Assembly: GCA_024655965.1 (NCBI GenBank)
Contig: JANLFL010000001.1
Span: 402,120 to 466,119, forward strand
Direction: 5' to 3'
DNA length: 64,000 nt
Source: Caldisericota bacterium
GTDB taxonomy: Bacteria; Caldisericota; JANLFM01
Part shown: piece after piece, positions 1-8,956 of the stretch
How positions within the stretch are numbered: position 1 is the stretch's first letter
Layout of the letters: every line of letters starts with the position of its first letter
Made by a program: the position numbers and the translations under genes
Notes under the pieces: generated by a model
Databases searched by the model: none
What the model saw: only the letters and a program-made list of their open reading frames with translations
Told to the model about the DNA's origin: nothing

Positions 1-253
1 TCAAAAGGTTGTTAATTTCCACAACCTTTCCGGAAAGAGGAGCATATACGTCGGAAGCGGTCTTCACGCTCTCAACAACAAGGAGGGTTTCTCCCTGTTT
101 CACCTCCTTTCCCAGATGGGGGAGATCCACATAAACAATATCCCCAAGGTGCGCCTGGGCGAAATCGGTGACCCCAACTTTCGCCCTGTTCCCCTCGATC
201 AAAGCCCATTCGTGCTCCTTCGTGTATTTGAGTCCCTGCTTAACTTCACTCAT
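1..253 (-). CDS. gcvH: Glycine cleavage system H protein (C-terminus missing at window edge)
   Basis: This is the lipoyl carrier of the glycine cleavage complex, shuttling the aminomethyl group between the P, T and L proteins in the cytoplasm. Eighty-four codons are present, starting MSEVKQGLKYTKEHEWA. The lipoylation site is seen as ESVKTASD with Lys64. The usual length is about 125-130 residues, so roughly 40 C-terminal residues lie outside the window; this is a window cut, not a truncation. The ATG at 253 is preceded by GGAGG. It lies just after gcvT on the same strand and is clearly co-transcribed with it. The family assignment is secure. Confidence 0.95.
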   Translation of the reverse strand, partial: MSEVKQGLKYTKEHEWALIEGNRAKVGVTDFAQAHLGDIVYVDLPHLGKEVKQGETLLVVESVKTASDVYAPLSGKVVEINNLL

Positions 254-254
254 T

Positions 255-1370
255 TTAGACCTCCTTTGCTCTTAATTTTCCTGCGGTCCCCGCCTTCCAG
301 AAAGGGGTCTCCACTACCTGGGCGGGAACCAGTTTTTCCCTTATTTGAATATCCAAAAGAGTCCCGGGCTTCTCAAATCCCACCGGAACGTAAGCCAGTC
401 CAATCCCCTTTTTGAGTGACGGGGAAAAAGCCCCACTCGTTACCATCCCCCGCTCCTCCCCATTTATGAAAACCTTGTAATGCTCCCGGGGGACCCCCGG
501 TTCGAGGAGCTCGAACCCCACAAGCTTCCTCCTTGGGCCCTCCTCCTTCACCTTTAGCAAAGCGTCCCTCCCGATGAAGTCTCCCTTTTGGAGCTTCACC
601 ACCCACCCCAACCCCGCTTCGTAGGGATTAGTGGTCTCATCGATGTCATTTCCGTGGAGGGCCATCTTCATCTCAAGGCGAAGGGTATTCCTCGCACCTA
701 AACCGCAGGGCTCGAGGGAGAGGTCCTTTCCTTTCTCCATTATCAAGTTCCAGACCTGCGGGGTTTGATCCCATGGGGATAATATTTCAAAGCCGTCCTC
801 CCCGGTGTAACCGGTACGGGAGATGATTACCGGAATGCCATCAATTTTCCCTTCCAGGAGGTGAAAATAAAAAAGGTAATTCAAATCCATGGGGACTATC
901 CTCTGGAGGATTTCCTGGCTTAAAGGGCCTTGGAGAGCGACCTCCCCCCATAGGGAAGATTCATCCAAAACCTCCACCCCATCCCTCTCGTGTTCCTTGA
1001 GCCAGAGAAAATCCTTCTCGGCATTGGAGGCGTTGACCACCAGAAAATATTCCTCCTCCCCCAGGCGCCCGATGATCAGGTCGTCCTTAATTCCTCCCTC
1101 CCTATTCAAGATCATTGAGTAGTGGGATTGGCCGATCTTCAGCCTGGAGACGTCATTCGGAGTCATGAACTGGAGGAATTCCAGGGCCTTTGGGCCTTTT
1201 ACCCTAATATCCCCCATGTGGGAGACATCGAAGAGCCCCGCTTTTCCCCGCACCGCGAGGTGCTCTTCAACGATCCCCCGGTATTGAACAGGCATTTCCC
1301 ACCCCGCGAAGGGGACCATCCTGGCTCCCAATTGGAGGTGGATTTCAAAAAGAGGCGTCCTTCTGAGCAT
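255..1370 (-). CDS. gcvT: Glycine cleavage system T protein (aminomethyltransferase)
   Basis: The protein transfers the methylene unit from the H-protein-bound aminomethyl group to tetrahydrofolate and releases ammonia. At 371 aa it has the normal family length. Recognisable parts are the N-terminal RTPLFEIH segment, LFDVSHMG near residue 46, GGIKDD near residue 93 (the aspartate pair typical of the folate site) and SRTGYTGEDGFEI in the second half. The ATG at 1370 lies inside the 3' end of the upstream phosphoribosyltransferase gene (26-nt overlap), so translation is probably coupled. gcvH follows immediately. No glycine riboswitch is visible because there is no intergenic leader. Confidence 0.96.
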   Translation of the reverse strand: MLRRTPLFEIHLQLGARMVPFAGWEMPVQYRGIVEEHLAVRGKAGLFDVSHMGDIRVKGPKALEFLQFMTPNDVSRLKIGQSHYSMILNREGGIKDDLIIGRLGEEEYFLVVNASNAEKDFLWLKEHERDGVEVLDESSLWGEVALQGPLSQEILQRIVPMDLNYLFYFHLLEGKIDGIPVIISRTGYTGEDGFEILSPWDQTPQVWNLIMEKGKDLSLEPCGLGARNTLRLEMKMALHGNDIDETTNPYEAGLGWVVKLQKGDFIGRDALLKVKEEGPRRKLVGFELLEPGVPREHYKVFINGEERGMVTSGAFSPSLKKGIGLAYVPVGFEKPGTLLDIQIREKLVPAQVVETPFWKAGTAGKLRAKEV

Positions 1371-1989
1371 GGTTTCCTTTCCCTTCTTTTAACCTTTCTC
1401 TTGACTCCTTTAAAAGCCTGCAGACGGTTTCGTCCGAGGTTTGGGAAAAGTCCTCGTAAAATTGCCCCACAGCCATGAAATGGGGGGGAATATCCAGGGC
1501 GTAAATTCCGGAGACCAAGGGCTGGAGCATGGAGACCGATTCAGGGGAAGCGACCGGCACCACAATCAAAATTTCCTTGGGGCTTTTGGCTTTTACGCTT
1601 AAGACCGCTGCTTTCATTGTTGATCCAGTAGCAATCCCGTCGTCGGTGAGCACCACCACCCTGTCCCTAATTTCCAAGGGGGGGTTGCCCCCGCGGTAAA
1701 GCTCAAGCCTTCGGGCGATCTCCTTCTTCTCAGCTTCAAGGGTGCGCTTTAAAAAATCCCGGTCAAATTCCCCGCTTTCGTATCGCTCGTCGAGGATCAC
1801 CTCCCCTTCCTCAGTGAGAGCACCAATAGCGAGTTCGGGATCGAATGGGGCGCCGATCTTTCGAGGGACTATTACATCAAGGGGGGCATTCCATTTCAGG
1901 GAAAGCTCATAACCGACCTCCACCCCTCCTCTGGGGATGGCAAGAATCACGGGTTGCTTTCGGGCAAGGTCTTTGAACCTTTCCGCCAA
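1345..1989 (-). CDS. Phosphoribosyltransferase-domain protein, start uncertain
   Basis: This is a type I phosphoribosyltransferase-fold protein of the stand-alone family with an N-terminal F-D-R-x-x-A-G motif. The PRPP loop is seen as VVVLTDDGIATGSTMKAA near residues 110-127, and AIPRGGVEVG marks the N-terminal strand. The substrate is not known for this family. The listed start is a TTG with AGGAG five bases upstream. However, the 13 in-frame codons before it read GTLFSDKRHAGVL, which matches the conserved family N-terminus, and they follow directly after the UAG of the upstream gene in the same frame without a standard start codon. The true start could be a non-standard codon such as ACG at about 2025, or the N-terminus may be shortened. 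The 3' end overlaps gcvT. Confidence 0.8.
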   Translation of the reverse strand: MAERFKDLARKQPVILAIPRGGVEVGYELSLKWNAPLDVIVPRKIGAPFDPELAIGALTEEGEVILDERYESGEFDRDFLKRTLEAEKKEIARRLELYRGGNPPLEIRDRVVVLTDDGIATGSTMKAAVLSVKAKSPKEILIVVPVASPESVSMLQPLVSGIYALDIPPHFMAVGQFYEDFSQTSDETVCRLLKESRERLKEGKGNHAQKDASF

Positions 1990-2028
1990 AAGGACTCCTG
2001 CGTGCCTTTTGTCCGAAAAAAGCGTACC

Positions 2029-2550
2029 CTAACTCCTCCCTAAAATATAATCTTCTGCTTTCTCTATCGCCCTTTTTTCTTCCTCGCTGAGAGGGTAAGT
2101 GGACACCCCCTTTTTGATCGGCTTGGCGTAAACTCGGTAGCTCTCCCGACCGTATAACCCGGTGATCACCCAACCGTTGCTCTGGGCGTCAAGGACTGCG
2201 AGGGAGAAGCTCAATTCCCCTGAAGTATCTGGGAAGGCATTGTATCTTTCCAGCGCTGCTCCCTGGAGAAACCGCTGGGAGCGGTGCTCCAGGATGGAGA
2301 GCCTGTTGTTCAGTTCCGAGTTTTCCTCGGCGACTTTCTGCACGTCTTTTCCTAACTTCCCCAGGGCTTCTTCGAGGTTTAACCCCTCCGCCCCTCTCAA
2401 CAGGGATCGCAGGTGCCCAAGAAGCCTGCGGGTTTGACCTCTCTCCTTCAGAAAAAGGACAAGAAGCACGAGGCAGAACAAGAACAGGACAACAACGGCT
2501 AAAAAAGAATAAATGGATAATTCCTTAAGCCAGCTCAAAAAATCCCACAT
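2029..2550 (-). CDS. DUF4446 family single-pass membrane protein
   Basis: This 173-aa protein has one strongly hydrophobic segment (about residues 13-34, ending before KERGQ), a helical, coiled-coil-like region (about 50-95, rich in Leu, Glu and Lys, including KVAEENSELNNRLSILEHR), and a compact C-terminal domain starting around ERYNAFPDTSGELSFSLAVLD. That arrangement is typical of DUF4446, a Gram-positive family of unknown function often encoded beside parB. The ATG at 2550 is clear. It ends in UAG at 2029-2031, directly in front of and in frame with the phosphoribosyltransferase. I infer a role at the membrane near the chromosome-partition genes only from position. Confidence 0.8.
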   Translation of the reverse strand: MWDFLSWLKELSIYSFLAVVVLFLFCLVLLVLFLKERGQTRRLLGHLRSLLRGAEGLNLEEALGKLGKDVQKVAEENSELNNRLSILEHRSQRFLQGAALERYNAFPDTSGELSFSLAVLDAQSNGWVITGLYGRESYRVYAKPIKKGVSTYPLSEEEKRAIEKAEDYILGRS

Positions 2551-2613
2551 CGCTCCTGCCCTCTTTGCTCCATTTTAAAAAAGTCTACACCAGGGAGCTC
2601 CTGCTGACAATCC

Positions 2614-3390
2614 TTACACCTTTCCGGGGGGAAATCCTTTCCTTGCAAGGATCATCATTCTGGGGCTTTCCAAATTGAAGGGCTCTCCATCGTACCCACC
2701 GAAGGTTTTTTCCACTTTGAATCCAGAATCAGCCAAAAAACTGGAAATCGTGGTATAAGGATAAAGCTTTAACCTCCTCTCGGCTTCCTTGCGATCGCCC
2801 CCGGAAAGGTAAACCTTCCTCGTGATTAAAAGGTCGGAGGTTGGATCGAAGCGGTTCCTCTCCAGAATGACGCAGTTTTTTTTATCCTTCCAGGTCTCCC
2901 CCTGAAAGTGCTTTATTATGTAGTCCCGGTTTTCCTGGTCCAGAAAAATGAGACCTCCGGGTTTTAAAGCCCCATTAATCCTAAAAAGAAGGTCCCTGTT
3001 CTCCTGGTCCTCGAAATAACCGAAGCTCGACCAGAAAAAAAGCGCGGCGGAAAACACCTCTAAATCGTCGAGAGAACGAAGGTCCTGAAGCCGGAATTCG
3101 CAGGAGACGCCGTTCTTTTGGGCTTCTTCCTGCGCTTTTTTTATAAATTGGGGAACGATGTCCACCCCGATTACCCTGTATCCCTTCAGGGCGAGGGAGA
3201 TGCTGTGACGGCCAATTCCACATCCCGCGTCCAGCAATGGCCCCTCTTCGGGTGGAGGAAGAAAGGGGAGGATGAATTCCACTTGCTTCTTGGTCCTCTC
3301 CGGGGGGATCTCCTCCAGGACCCACCGCAGATAATATTCATCGAAATAGGTGGGGAGCCAATCGGGAAGTTTAGGTTTCACGTGAAACAT
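2614..3390 (-). CDS. Class I SAM-dependent methyltransferase
   Basis: This is a 258-aa soluble methyltransferase of the Rossmann type. Motif I is seen as LLDAGCGIGRHSISLA near residues 52-67 and is followed by the acidic strand end VIGVDI. LQDLRSLD corresponds to motif II and LKPGGLIFLD to motif III. The substrate cannot be read from the sequence. Its ATG at 3390 lies within the last codons of parB (20-nt overlap), and the parS site encodes the FHVK of its N-terminus. No separate promoter is visible, so it is probably expressed as the tail of the parAB operon. Confidence 0.88.
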   Translation of the reverse strand: MFHVKPKLPDWLPTYFDEYYLRWVLEEIPPERTKKQVEFILPFLPPPEEGPLLDAGCGIGRHSISLALKGYRVIGVDIVPQFIKKAQEEAQKNGVSCEFRLQDLRSLDDLEVFSAALFFWSSFGYFEDQENRDLLFRINGALKPGGLIFLDQENRDYIIKHFQGETWKDKKNCVILERNRFDPTSDLLITRKVYLSGGDRKEAERRLKLYPYTTISSFLADSGFKVEKTFGGYDGEPFNLESPRMMILARKGFPPGKV

Positions 3391-4228
3391 CGCGGCGGCG
3401 AGTGATAATTTCCCAGATCCGGCGGAGGTCGGTGTAGGAATAATACTCGATAACGATTTTCCCCACCGGCTTTCCTTTTTTGACCTGGACTTTGGTCCCC
3501 AGCAGGACTTTCAGGTCCGCCTCGATCCGTTCCCTCTCCTCGGCGAAGAGGTCCCTGGTGATAGCTTTCTTCTCCTTTTTGGCCGTGACCATCTTCTCCG
3601 TCTGGCGGACGGTTAATTTTTTTTCCTCCACCATTCGCAGGGCCTTGACCATCTCCTCCTCATTTTCCAGGGAAAGGAGGGCCCTTGCTTGACCGTAGGA
3701 AATCTTTCCCGCTTTTAGGCTGTTCTTTACGGGAGGGGGAAGGTTAAGAAGGCGAAGGAGGTTAGAAACTTCCGAGCGGCTCTTGCCGATTTTTTCCGCG
3801 GCTTCCTCCTGGGTGAGGTGGAATTTTTCCATTAACTCCTTCAAACCCCGGGCAACCTCCAGGGGATTGAGGTCTTCCCTCTGGATGTTCTCCACGAGGG
3901 AGACTTCCAGGGCCTGGAGGTCATCAAGCTCCTTGACGATGGCGGGGATATTTGAAAGGCCAGCCAGCTGGGCAGCCCTCCACCTCCGTTCCCCGGCAAT
4001 AAGCTCGTAATTCTGCCCCCGGGGTCTGACCAGAACGGGGTGGACAACCCCGTGCTGCTTTACCGAACTTACCAGTTCCTCAAGGGCTTCCCCTCCAAAA
4101 TCCTCTCTGGGCTGGAGCGGGGAGGGAAAAATGGAAGTCAGGGGGATTTCCAGGAGTTCGCCCCCAACCTCAAGCTCTGAGCCGGGGATTAAAGCACCTA
4201 ACCCTTTCCCCAAACCCCTTTTTGTCAC
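3371..4228 (-). CDS. parB: Chromosome-partitioning protein ParB (Spo0J type)
   Basis: ParB is a CTP-dependent clamp that loads at parS and spreads along DNA to organise the origin. The 285-aa protein opens with the conserved MTKRGLGKGLGALIP. It carries the CTP-binding motif GERRWRA (residues 79-85), ENIQREDL (113-120) and a helix-turn-helix region around TQEEAAEKIGKSRSEVSNLLRLL. The C-terminal dimerisation region ends in SRET. The start overlaps the parA stop by 4 nt. The 3' end of the gene contains a parS site, as in the spo0J gene of Bacillus subtilis. Confidence 0.98.
   Translation of the reverse strand: MTKRGLGKGLGALIPGSELEVGGELLEIPLTSIFPSPLQPREDFGGEALEELVSSVKQHGVVHPVLVRPRGQNYELIAGERRWRAAQLAGLSNIPAIVKELDDLQALEVSLVENIQREDLNPLEVARGLKELMEKFHLTQEEAAEKIGKSRSEVSNLLRLLNLPPPVKNSLKAGKISYGQARALLSLENEEEMVKALRMVEEKKLTVRQTEKMVTAKKEKKAITRDLFAEERERIEADLKVLLGTKVQVKKGKPVGKIVIEYYSYTDLRRIWEIITRRRDVSRET
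3374..3389. promoter_or_regulatory. parS centromere site
   Basis: The 16-mer GGTTTCACGTGAAACA matches the bacterial parS consensus TGTTTCACGTGAAACA at 15 of 16 positions and contains the perfect palindromic core. It sits exactly in the overlap between the end of parB and the start of the methyltransferase. ParB (encoded here) would load on it and spread, marking the origin region for segregation. Confidence 0.93.
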
Positions 4229-4983
4229 TTTTCAAGTACCTCCTTCGCCAGGGTCAAATAAGCCTGGGCCCCCTTTGAATGGGGCTCGTAATCAAGGATG
4301 GATTTTCCGTGAGAGGGGGCCTCTGCCAGGCGAACCGACCTGGGAATGTTCGCCCGGAACACTTTCCCCTCAAAAACAGATCGCACATCCCTCTCCACAT
4401 CCTGGGATAAGGTGGTCCTCCCATCGAACATCGTGAGGAGGACTCCCTCCAGTTCCAAGTTGGGGTTCAGCCTCCTGCGGACCAAATTTATGGTATTCAA
4501 AAGCTGGGTCACCCCTTCGAGGGCATAAAATTCGCACTGAATGGGGATCAAGATGCTATCGGCGGCAGTCATGGCGTTGATCGTTAAAAGGCCCAGGGAA
4601 GGAGGGCAGTCCAGGAGAACGAAGTCGAAACCGCTTTTTATTTCCTTTAAGGCTTCCTGGAGGCGGTACTCCCTGGACACAAGCGCAACCAGTTCAATTT
4701 CCGCCCCGGCAAGTTCGATTGTAGAAGGGATCAGAAATAATCCGGGATAACGGGTGGGAAGAATTACTTCCTGGGGAGAAACCTCGTCCAGCAAAATTTG
4801 ATAGACCGAGAAATCCAACTTTGAGCGGTCCACTCCCAGGCCGATGGTGGCGTTCCCCTGGGGATCGAGGTCCACAACAAGAGTCTTACATCCCAGATGA
4901 GCAAGCGCAGCCCCAAGGTTAACCGCGGTTGTGGTTTTTCCCACTCCGCCTTTTTGATTGGCAAGGGCGATTACTTTGGCCAC
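4225..4983 (-). CDS. parA: Chromosome-partitioning ATPase ParA (Soj type)
   Basis: ParA is a deviant Walker ATPase that dimerises on the nucleoid when ATP-bound and is stimulated by ParB. At 252 aa it is the short chromosomal (Soj) form without an N-terminal DNA-binding extension. The deviant P-loop KGGVGKTT is at residues 11-18 with the signature lysine, followed by VDLDPQGNAT, and FVLLDCPPSLG is the Walker B region. The ATG at 4983 gives the standard MAKVIALANQKGG start. It is translationally coupled to parB. Confidence 0.98.
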   Translation of the reverse strand: MAKVIALANQKGGVGKTTTAVNLGAALAHLGCKTLVVDLDPQGNATIGLGVDRSKLDFSVYQILLDEVSPQEVILPTRYPGLFLIPSTIELAGAEIELVALVSREYRLQEALKEIKSGFDFVLLDCPPSLGLLTINAMTAADSILIPIQCEFYALEGVTQLLNTINLVRRRLNPNLELEGVLLTMFDGRTTLSQDVERDVRSVFEGKVFRANIPRSVRLAEAPSHGKSILDYEPHSKGAQAYLTLAKEVLEK

Positions 4984-5000
4984 TTCAAATTTTCATTATA

Positions 5001-5741
5001 CTATCTTTCGAAGAAAGCCAGGGGCCTTTTGGCCGGCATGCCCGGTCTCCGGGGGTATTTTTCCGGGGTCTTTTTTATTTTTCTCACCACAAGGAGATTT
5101 CTGTTCAGGTTCCAGTAGGGGAGTCTGTAGGGGACAACTTTCTCAATTTCTCCCCCCAATTCCCCAAGGGCGTAGCCAGCCCTTTCCATTTCATCATTAA
5201 TTTCGTCCCCCTTCCAGGAGACAAGGCGGCCACCAGGCTCAAGTAAGGGGAGGGCGAGTTCAACAAGCTGGTTTAAAGGTGCCACCGCTCGGGAAACCAC
5301 AAAATGGCACCTTTCCCGGAGTTCCCCCCTTCCCGCAACTTCAGCTCTCTGGCAGACGATTTTGGCGCTTACCTCAAGACGGGTCAGGATTTCTCCCAAA
5401 AACCTTGAAGCGTGGAGCCGGGGCTCCAGGAGAACCAGGGAAAATTCTGGCTTTACAATCTTTAGGGGGATACCGGGAAAGCCAGCCCCAGAACCAAGAT
5501 CCAGAACCAGATCAGCGTCTTCCGGGGAAAAAACCAGAAACCCAAAAAGGGAATCGAGAAAGTGTTTAACGAAAATTTCCTCCTCGGTCCGAAGGCCGGT
5601 GAGGTTGTGCTTCCTGTTCCATTCTAAAAGGAGGTCGGAGTAGGTTTGAAATTTCTCCAAGCACTCATCGGAGATCTCCAGGCCAAAACTGAAAGCCCCT
5701 TTTTTCAACCAGGAATGGGAGATCTTCAATCCTTTCCCCAA
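5001..5741 (-). CDS. rsmG: 16S rRNA m7G methyltransferase RsmG (GidB)
   Basis: RsmG methylates N7 of G527 in 16S rRNA (E. coli numbering). The 246-aa protein shows the family motifs LLLEWNRKHNLTGLR, HFLDSLF, VLDLGSGAGFPGIPL (SAM site) and VVSRAVAPL. The listed TTG at 5741 has no obvious ribosome site. A second in-frame TTG at 5729 lies behind GGGGAAAGGA and may be the real start, shortening the protein by four residues. It lies between mnmG and parA in the classical gid/par arrangement. Confidence 0.95.
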   Translation of the reverse strand: MGKGLKISHSWLKKGAFSFGLEISDECLEKFQTYSDLLLEWNRKHNLTGLRTEEEIFVKHFLDSLFGFLVFSPEDADLVLDLGSGAGFPGIPLKIVKPEFSLVLLEPRLHASRFLGEILTRLEVSAKIVCQRAEVAGRGELRERCHFVVSRAVAPLNQLVELALPLLEPGGRLVSWKGDEINDEMERAGYALGELGGEIEKVVPYRLPYWNLNRNLLVVRKIKKTPEKYPRRPGMPAKRPLAFFER

Positions 5742-5753
5742 TGCTTACAAAAC

Positions 5754-7610
5754 CTAATTTTTCCTCCGGGCTTCCAGGAAAAACATTAAGGCGATCAAAT
5801 CGGCATCCTTGACCCCAGGAATTCGCTGGGCCTGAGCAAAATTCCTGGGCTTCTGGGCTTTCAATTTTGTCCTCGCTTCATTGCTCAAATTGGGAATGTG
5901 ATCGTAGGGGAGGTCTTCGGGCAGGGTTTTTCCCTCCCACCTTTCAAGGCGATCCCTCCAGTCCCTCTCCCTCTCAAGGTATCCCCTGTATTTAATTTCC
6001 GTTACCACCCTTTCCCAGATCTCGGGAGGGATTTCCGGGAACTCAACCAGCTCCTTAAAATCGACCCAATCAAGCTGGGGCCTTTCCAGCAGGTTTTCTA
6101 AGGTGGTCGCCTGGTCCAATTTTCCCGCCTCCTTCCTTTGGAGAAGGGAGTCGATTTCCCTTCCGGGAACGATTTTCGTCTCCTCAAGGAAGGATTTGGC
6201 CCTTTCTTTAGCTTTTACTCTTTCCCGAAAAATCCTCCATTTTTCCTCGTCGATCAGCCCGAGCTGGTAGGCGGTTGGACAGAGCCTTTCGTCAGCATTG
6301 TCCTGGCGAAGGCTCAAGCGGAACTCAGACCGGGCGGTGAACATCCGGTAGGGCTCATCGACTCCCACGGTGGTCAGGTCCTCGATCATCTGGCCCATGT
6401 AGCTCTGGCTCCGGGAAAGAATTAGCGGGGGCCTCCTCTGAACTTTTAGGGCGGCGTTGGCCCCCGCAAGGAGGCCCTGGGCAGCCGCTTCCTCATATCC
6501 AGTAGTCCCGTTAATCTGGCCCGCGAAGAAAAGCCCCTCGATTCGCTTTGACTCAAGGGTAGAGGAAAGCTCGCGGGGATCAATAAGATCGTAAGCGATG
6601 GCATAACCCGGGCGAATGATTTCAACTTCCTCCAGGCCCGGTATGGTGCGGAGAATTCTTAGCTGGATCTCGGGTGGGAGGCTAGTGTAAAGACCCTGGA
6701 GGTACATCTCCACGGTATTCCAGCCCTCTGGCTCAAGGAAAATCTGGTGGCGGGTCTTTGAGGGGAACCAAACCACTTTCTCCTCAATCGAGGGGCAGTA
6801 CCTCGGACCAACCTTGACCATGTCGCCCCTTCGAGAAGGGGAAAGATGGAGGTTCTCCCGGACGATTTCATGCGTCCTCTCGTTGGTGTAGGTCAGATAG
6901 CAGGGTTTTTGGGGAAAGGAGCGGGGTATGTTCCAGAAAGAAAAGGAGAGGGGCTGGTCGCTTCCTGGCTGGATGGTGGTGCGGGAGAAATCCACGGTTC
7001 TGGAATCGATCCTGGGGGTGGTCCCGGTGTTGAACCGCATAATTGGAAAACCGAGGGAGGCCAGGGATTGAGAAAGGTGCTGGGAGGGGAGTTCCCAGGC
7101 TCTTCCGGCAGGAACTTGGAAGGGACCGATGTGGACTACTCCGGAAAGGAAGGTTCCGGGGCAAAGCACGACCGCTCCCGCCAAAAATTCCTCGCCGCTC
7201 GAGAGGCGAACGCCAGCACACCTGTTCCCTTCGCTCAAAACTTCCGAAACTTCCCCCTGGTAAAGGCTAAGCCCGGGCTGGGTCTCCAAGGCTTCCTTAA
7301 CAGCAAGGGAATATAAAGCCCGATCGTTCTGGGCCCTCAGGGATTGGACCGCCCTTCCCCGGGAAATATTTAAAATTTTGATCTGGATCATGGTGCGGTC
7401 TGAGGCCAGGGCCATCAACCCCCCGAGGGCATCGATTTCCCTGACTAGTTGCGCTTTTCCCGGTCCTCCAATTGCCGGGTTACAAGGCATCACACCAACT
7501 CGATCCAGGCTCATGGTGATGAGGAGGGTCTTACATCCCAGCCTGGTTGAGGCAAGGGCTGCCTCAGTTCCTGCGTGACCGCCCCCGACTACTATCACGT
7601 CAAAATTCAT
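5754..7610 (-). CDS. mnmG: tRNA U34 carboxymethylaminomethyl synthase subunit MnmG (GidA)
   Basis: MnmG is the FAD-dependent subunit that works with MnmE to modify the wobble uridine of several tRNAs. The 618-aa protein has the N-terminal FAD motif [12 protein letters not shown] (residues 8-19), the conserved [23 protein letters not shown] block, [16 protein letters not shown] and, later, [21 protein letters not shown] and [20 protein letters not shown]. Length and motifs match the full-length long form. The stop/start overlap with mnmE is 4 nt, so the two complex partners are co-translated. Confidence 0.98.
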   Translation of the reverse strand: MNFDVIVVGGGHAGTEAALASTRLGCKTLLITMSLDRVGVMPCNPAIGGPGKAQLVREIDALGGLMALASDRTMIQIKILNISRGRAVQSLRAQNDRALYSLAVKEALETQPGLSLYQGEVSEVLSEGNRCAGVRLSSGEEFLAGAVVLCPGTFLSGVVHIGPFQVPAGRAWELPSQHLSQSLASLGFPIMRFNTGTTPRIDSRTVDFSRTTIQPGSDQPLSFSFWNIPRSFPQKPCYLTYTNERTHEIVRENLHLSPSRRGDMVKVGPRYCPSIEEKVVWFPSKTRHQIFLEPEGWNTVEMYLQGLYTSLPPEIQLRILRTIPGLEEVEIIRPGYAIAYDLIDPRELSSTLESKRIEGLFFAGQINGTTGYEEAAAQGLLAGANAALKVQRRPPLILSRSQSYMGQMIEDLTTVGVDEPYRMFTARSEFRLSLRQDNADERLCPTAYQLGLIDEEKWRIFRERVKAKERAKSFLEETKIVPGREIDSLLQRKEAGKLDQATTLENLLERPQLDWVDFKELVEFPEIPPEIWERVVTEIKYRGYLERERDWRDRLERWEGKTLPEDLPYDHIPNLSNEARTKLKAQKPRNFAQAQRIPGVKDADLIALMFFLEARRKN

Positions 7611-8950
7611 TTTCCCACACAGAAACGGGAGAAAATCTCCTCAATAACTCTGGGAGAAACCTCCCTCCCGGTCAACTGGAAGATGCTCCTCGTGGCGGCG
7701 CGAACTTCCTCGCAGATTAATTCAAGGGGCTGGACTCCGAGGCTCTCAAGGGCTTTTTTGATTGCTTCACGTGAAACGGATAGGGCTTCCCTCTGCCTGA
7801 GGGAGAGAAAAAATACCTCCTGGGTTGAGGGAAACAATTTTTTCCCCTCCTTTTTAAGGGCATCCCTTAAGTCTTCAAGACCATGACCCGTGAGGGCAGA
7901 AACCTTCAAGAGAGGCTCTTGAGGAAAATTCTGCCAACCGGGATCCTCTCTAAGGTCGACTTTGTTTCCAATGAGGAGAAACTTCTTTCCCTCGAGGACT
8001 TTGAAAATTTCCAGGTCCTCCAAAGAGGGGGGGGAGGAGATATCAACCAGGAATATTATCAGATCGCCCCTCTCCAAAAGATCCCGGGTTCTCTTCTGAC
8101 CAAGGTTTTCAAGCAACCCTTTGGCCTTTCCCAATCCCGCGGTATCAACCAAGCGGAGCTTCTGCCCCCCAATGTCCAATTCTTCCTCCACGGAATCCCT
8201 GGTGGTCCCTGGAATGGGGGTTACAATTGCCCTTTCTTTTCCCAGAAGAGCGTTGAGGAGAGAGCTCTTCCCAACGTTTGGTTTTCCCACGATCACCAGT
8301 TCCGGGGTCCGGGCAGCCTGGTCGCCCAGCTGGGCCTTCTCAAGAAGGGCCTCCAGTCCATCCAGGCTCTCTTTAAGAGAAACCCTTAACTCCCCTTCGT
8401 CCACCTCCACATCCTCCGGAAAATCCAGTGCTCCCTCAAGGAGGGCCAGCAGGGATGTCAGTCGCTCCTCTAAAGGGAAAAGGTTTTGGGAAAACTCCCC
8501 CTCAAGTTGTTTAAGGGCAGCCTTGGCGAGGGTGATATTCGGTGCCTGAACGAGGGAGAGGATCGCTTCCGCCTGGGAAAGATCGAGCTTTCCATTGAGA
8601 AACGCCCTCTTGGTAAACTCCCCCGGTCCCGCCAGCCTGATCCCCAGGGAGAGCACCTCATTCAAAATTGCTTCCAGAAGAGGGGGGCTCCCGTGACAGT
8701 GGATTTCCACAACGTCCTCCCCTGTATAGGAGCGGGGGCCAGGCATGAATACGGCCAGACACCTTTCCAGGATTTCTCCTTCCGATGAATATATCCTCAC
8801 CACCTTGAGCACCCTCGGGAGGAAGTGCTCCTTTCCCTTCCCGGTTAATTTCTGGAGGGCACCCAGGCTGTCCGGTCCGGAAATCCTGATGACTCCGATC
8901 CCGGAGGGGAAAATCGGGGTAGCGATTGCGGCGATCGTTCGAGATTCCAA
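7607..8950 (-). CDS. mnmE: tRNA modification GTPase MnmE (TrmE)
   Basis: MnmE is the GTPase partner of MnmG. The 447-aa protein has an N-terminal tetrahydrofolate-binding domain (DTIAAIATP-like start, here [22 protein letters not shown]), then a helical domain interrupted by a G domain with P-loop [13 protein letters not shown]3 DTAG and G4 NKVD. It ends in FCVGK, the one-carbon-binding cysteine tail of the family (usually C-I-G-K). A second parS-like site lies inside the 3' part of the coding sequence. It is adjacent to mnmG and jag. Confidence 0.98.
   Translation of the reverse strand: MESRTIAAIATPIFPSGIGVIRISGPDSLGALQKLTGKGKEHFLPRVLKVVRIYSSEGEILERCLAVFMPGPRSYTGEDVVEIHCHGSPPLLEAILNEVLSLGIRLAGPGEFTKRAFLNGKLDLSQAEAILSLVQAPNITLAKAALKQLEGEFSQNLFPLEERLTSLLALLEGALDFPEDVEVDEGELRVSLKESLDGLEALLEKAQLGDQAARTPELVIVGKPNVGKSSLLNALLGKERAIVTPIPGTTRDSVEEELDIGGQKLRLVDTAGLGKAKGLLENLGQKRTRDLLERGDLIIFLVDISSPPSLEDLEIFKVLEGKKFLLIGNKVDLREDPGWQNFPQEPLLKVSALTGHGLEDLRDALKKEGKKLFPSTQEVFFLSLRQREALSVSREAIKKALESLGVQPLELICEEVRAATRSIFQLTGREVSPRVIEEIFSRFCVGK
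7763..7778. promoter_or_regulatory. Second parS-like site
   Basis: TGCTTCACGTGAAACG matches the parS consensus TGTTTCACGTGAAACA at 14 of 16 positions, including the complete central TTCACGTGAAAC. It lies inside mnmE, about 4.4 kb from the parB-embedded site. Multiple parS copies close to the origin are common in bacteria, so this is probably functional, though weaker than the first. Confidence 0.8.
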
Positions 8951-8956
8951 ATCCCT

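Noticed and set aside
6846-7316. 156-codon open frame antisense to mnmG
   Set aside because: It lies wholly inside a well-supported gene, has no ribosome site and reads as low-complexity Gly/Arg-rich sequence typical of shadow frames.
7883-8389. 168-codon open frame antisense to mnmE
   Set aside because: Entirely within the G-domain coding region of mnmE; no homology pattern or ribosome site.
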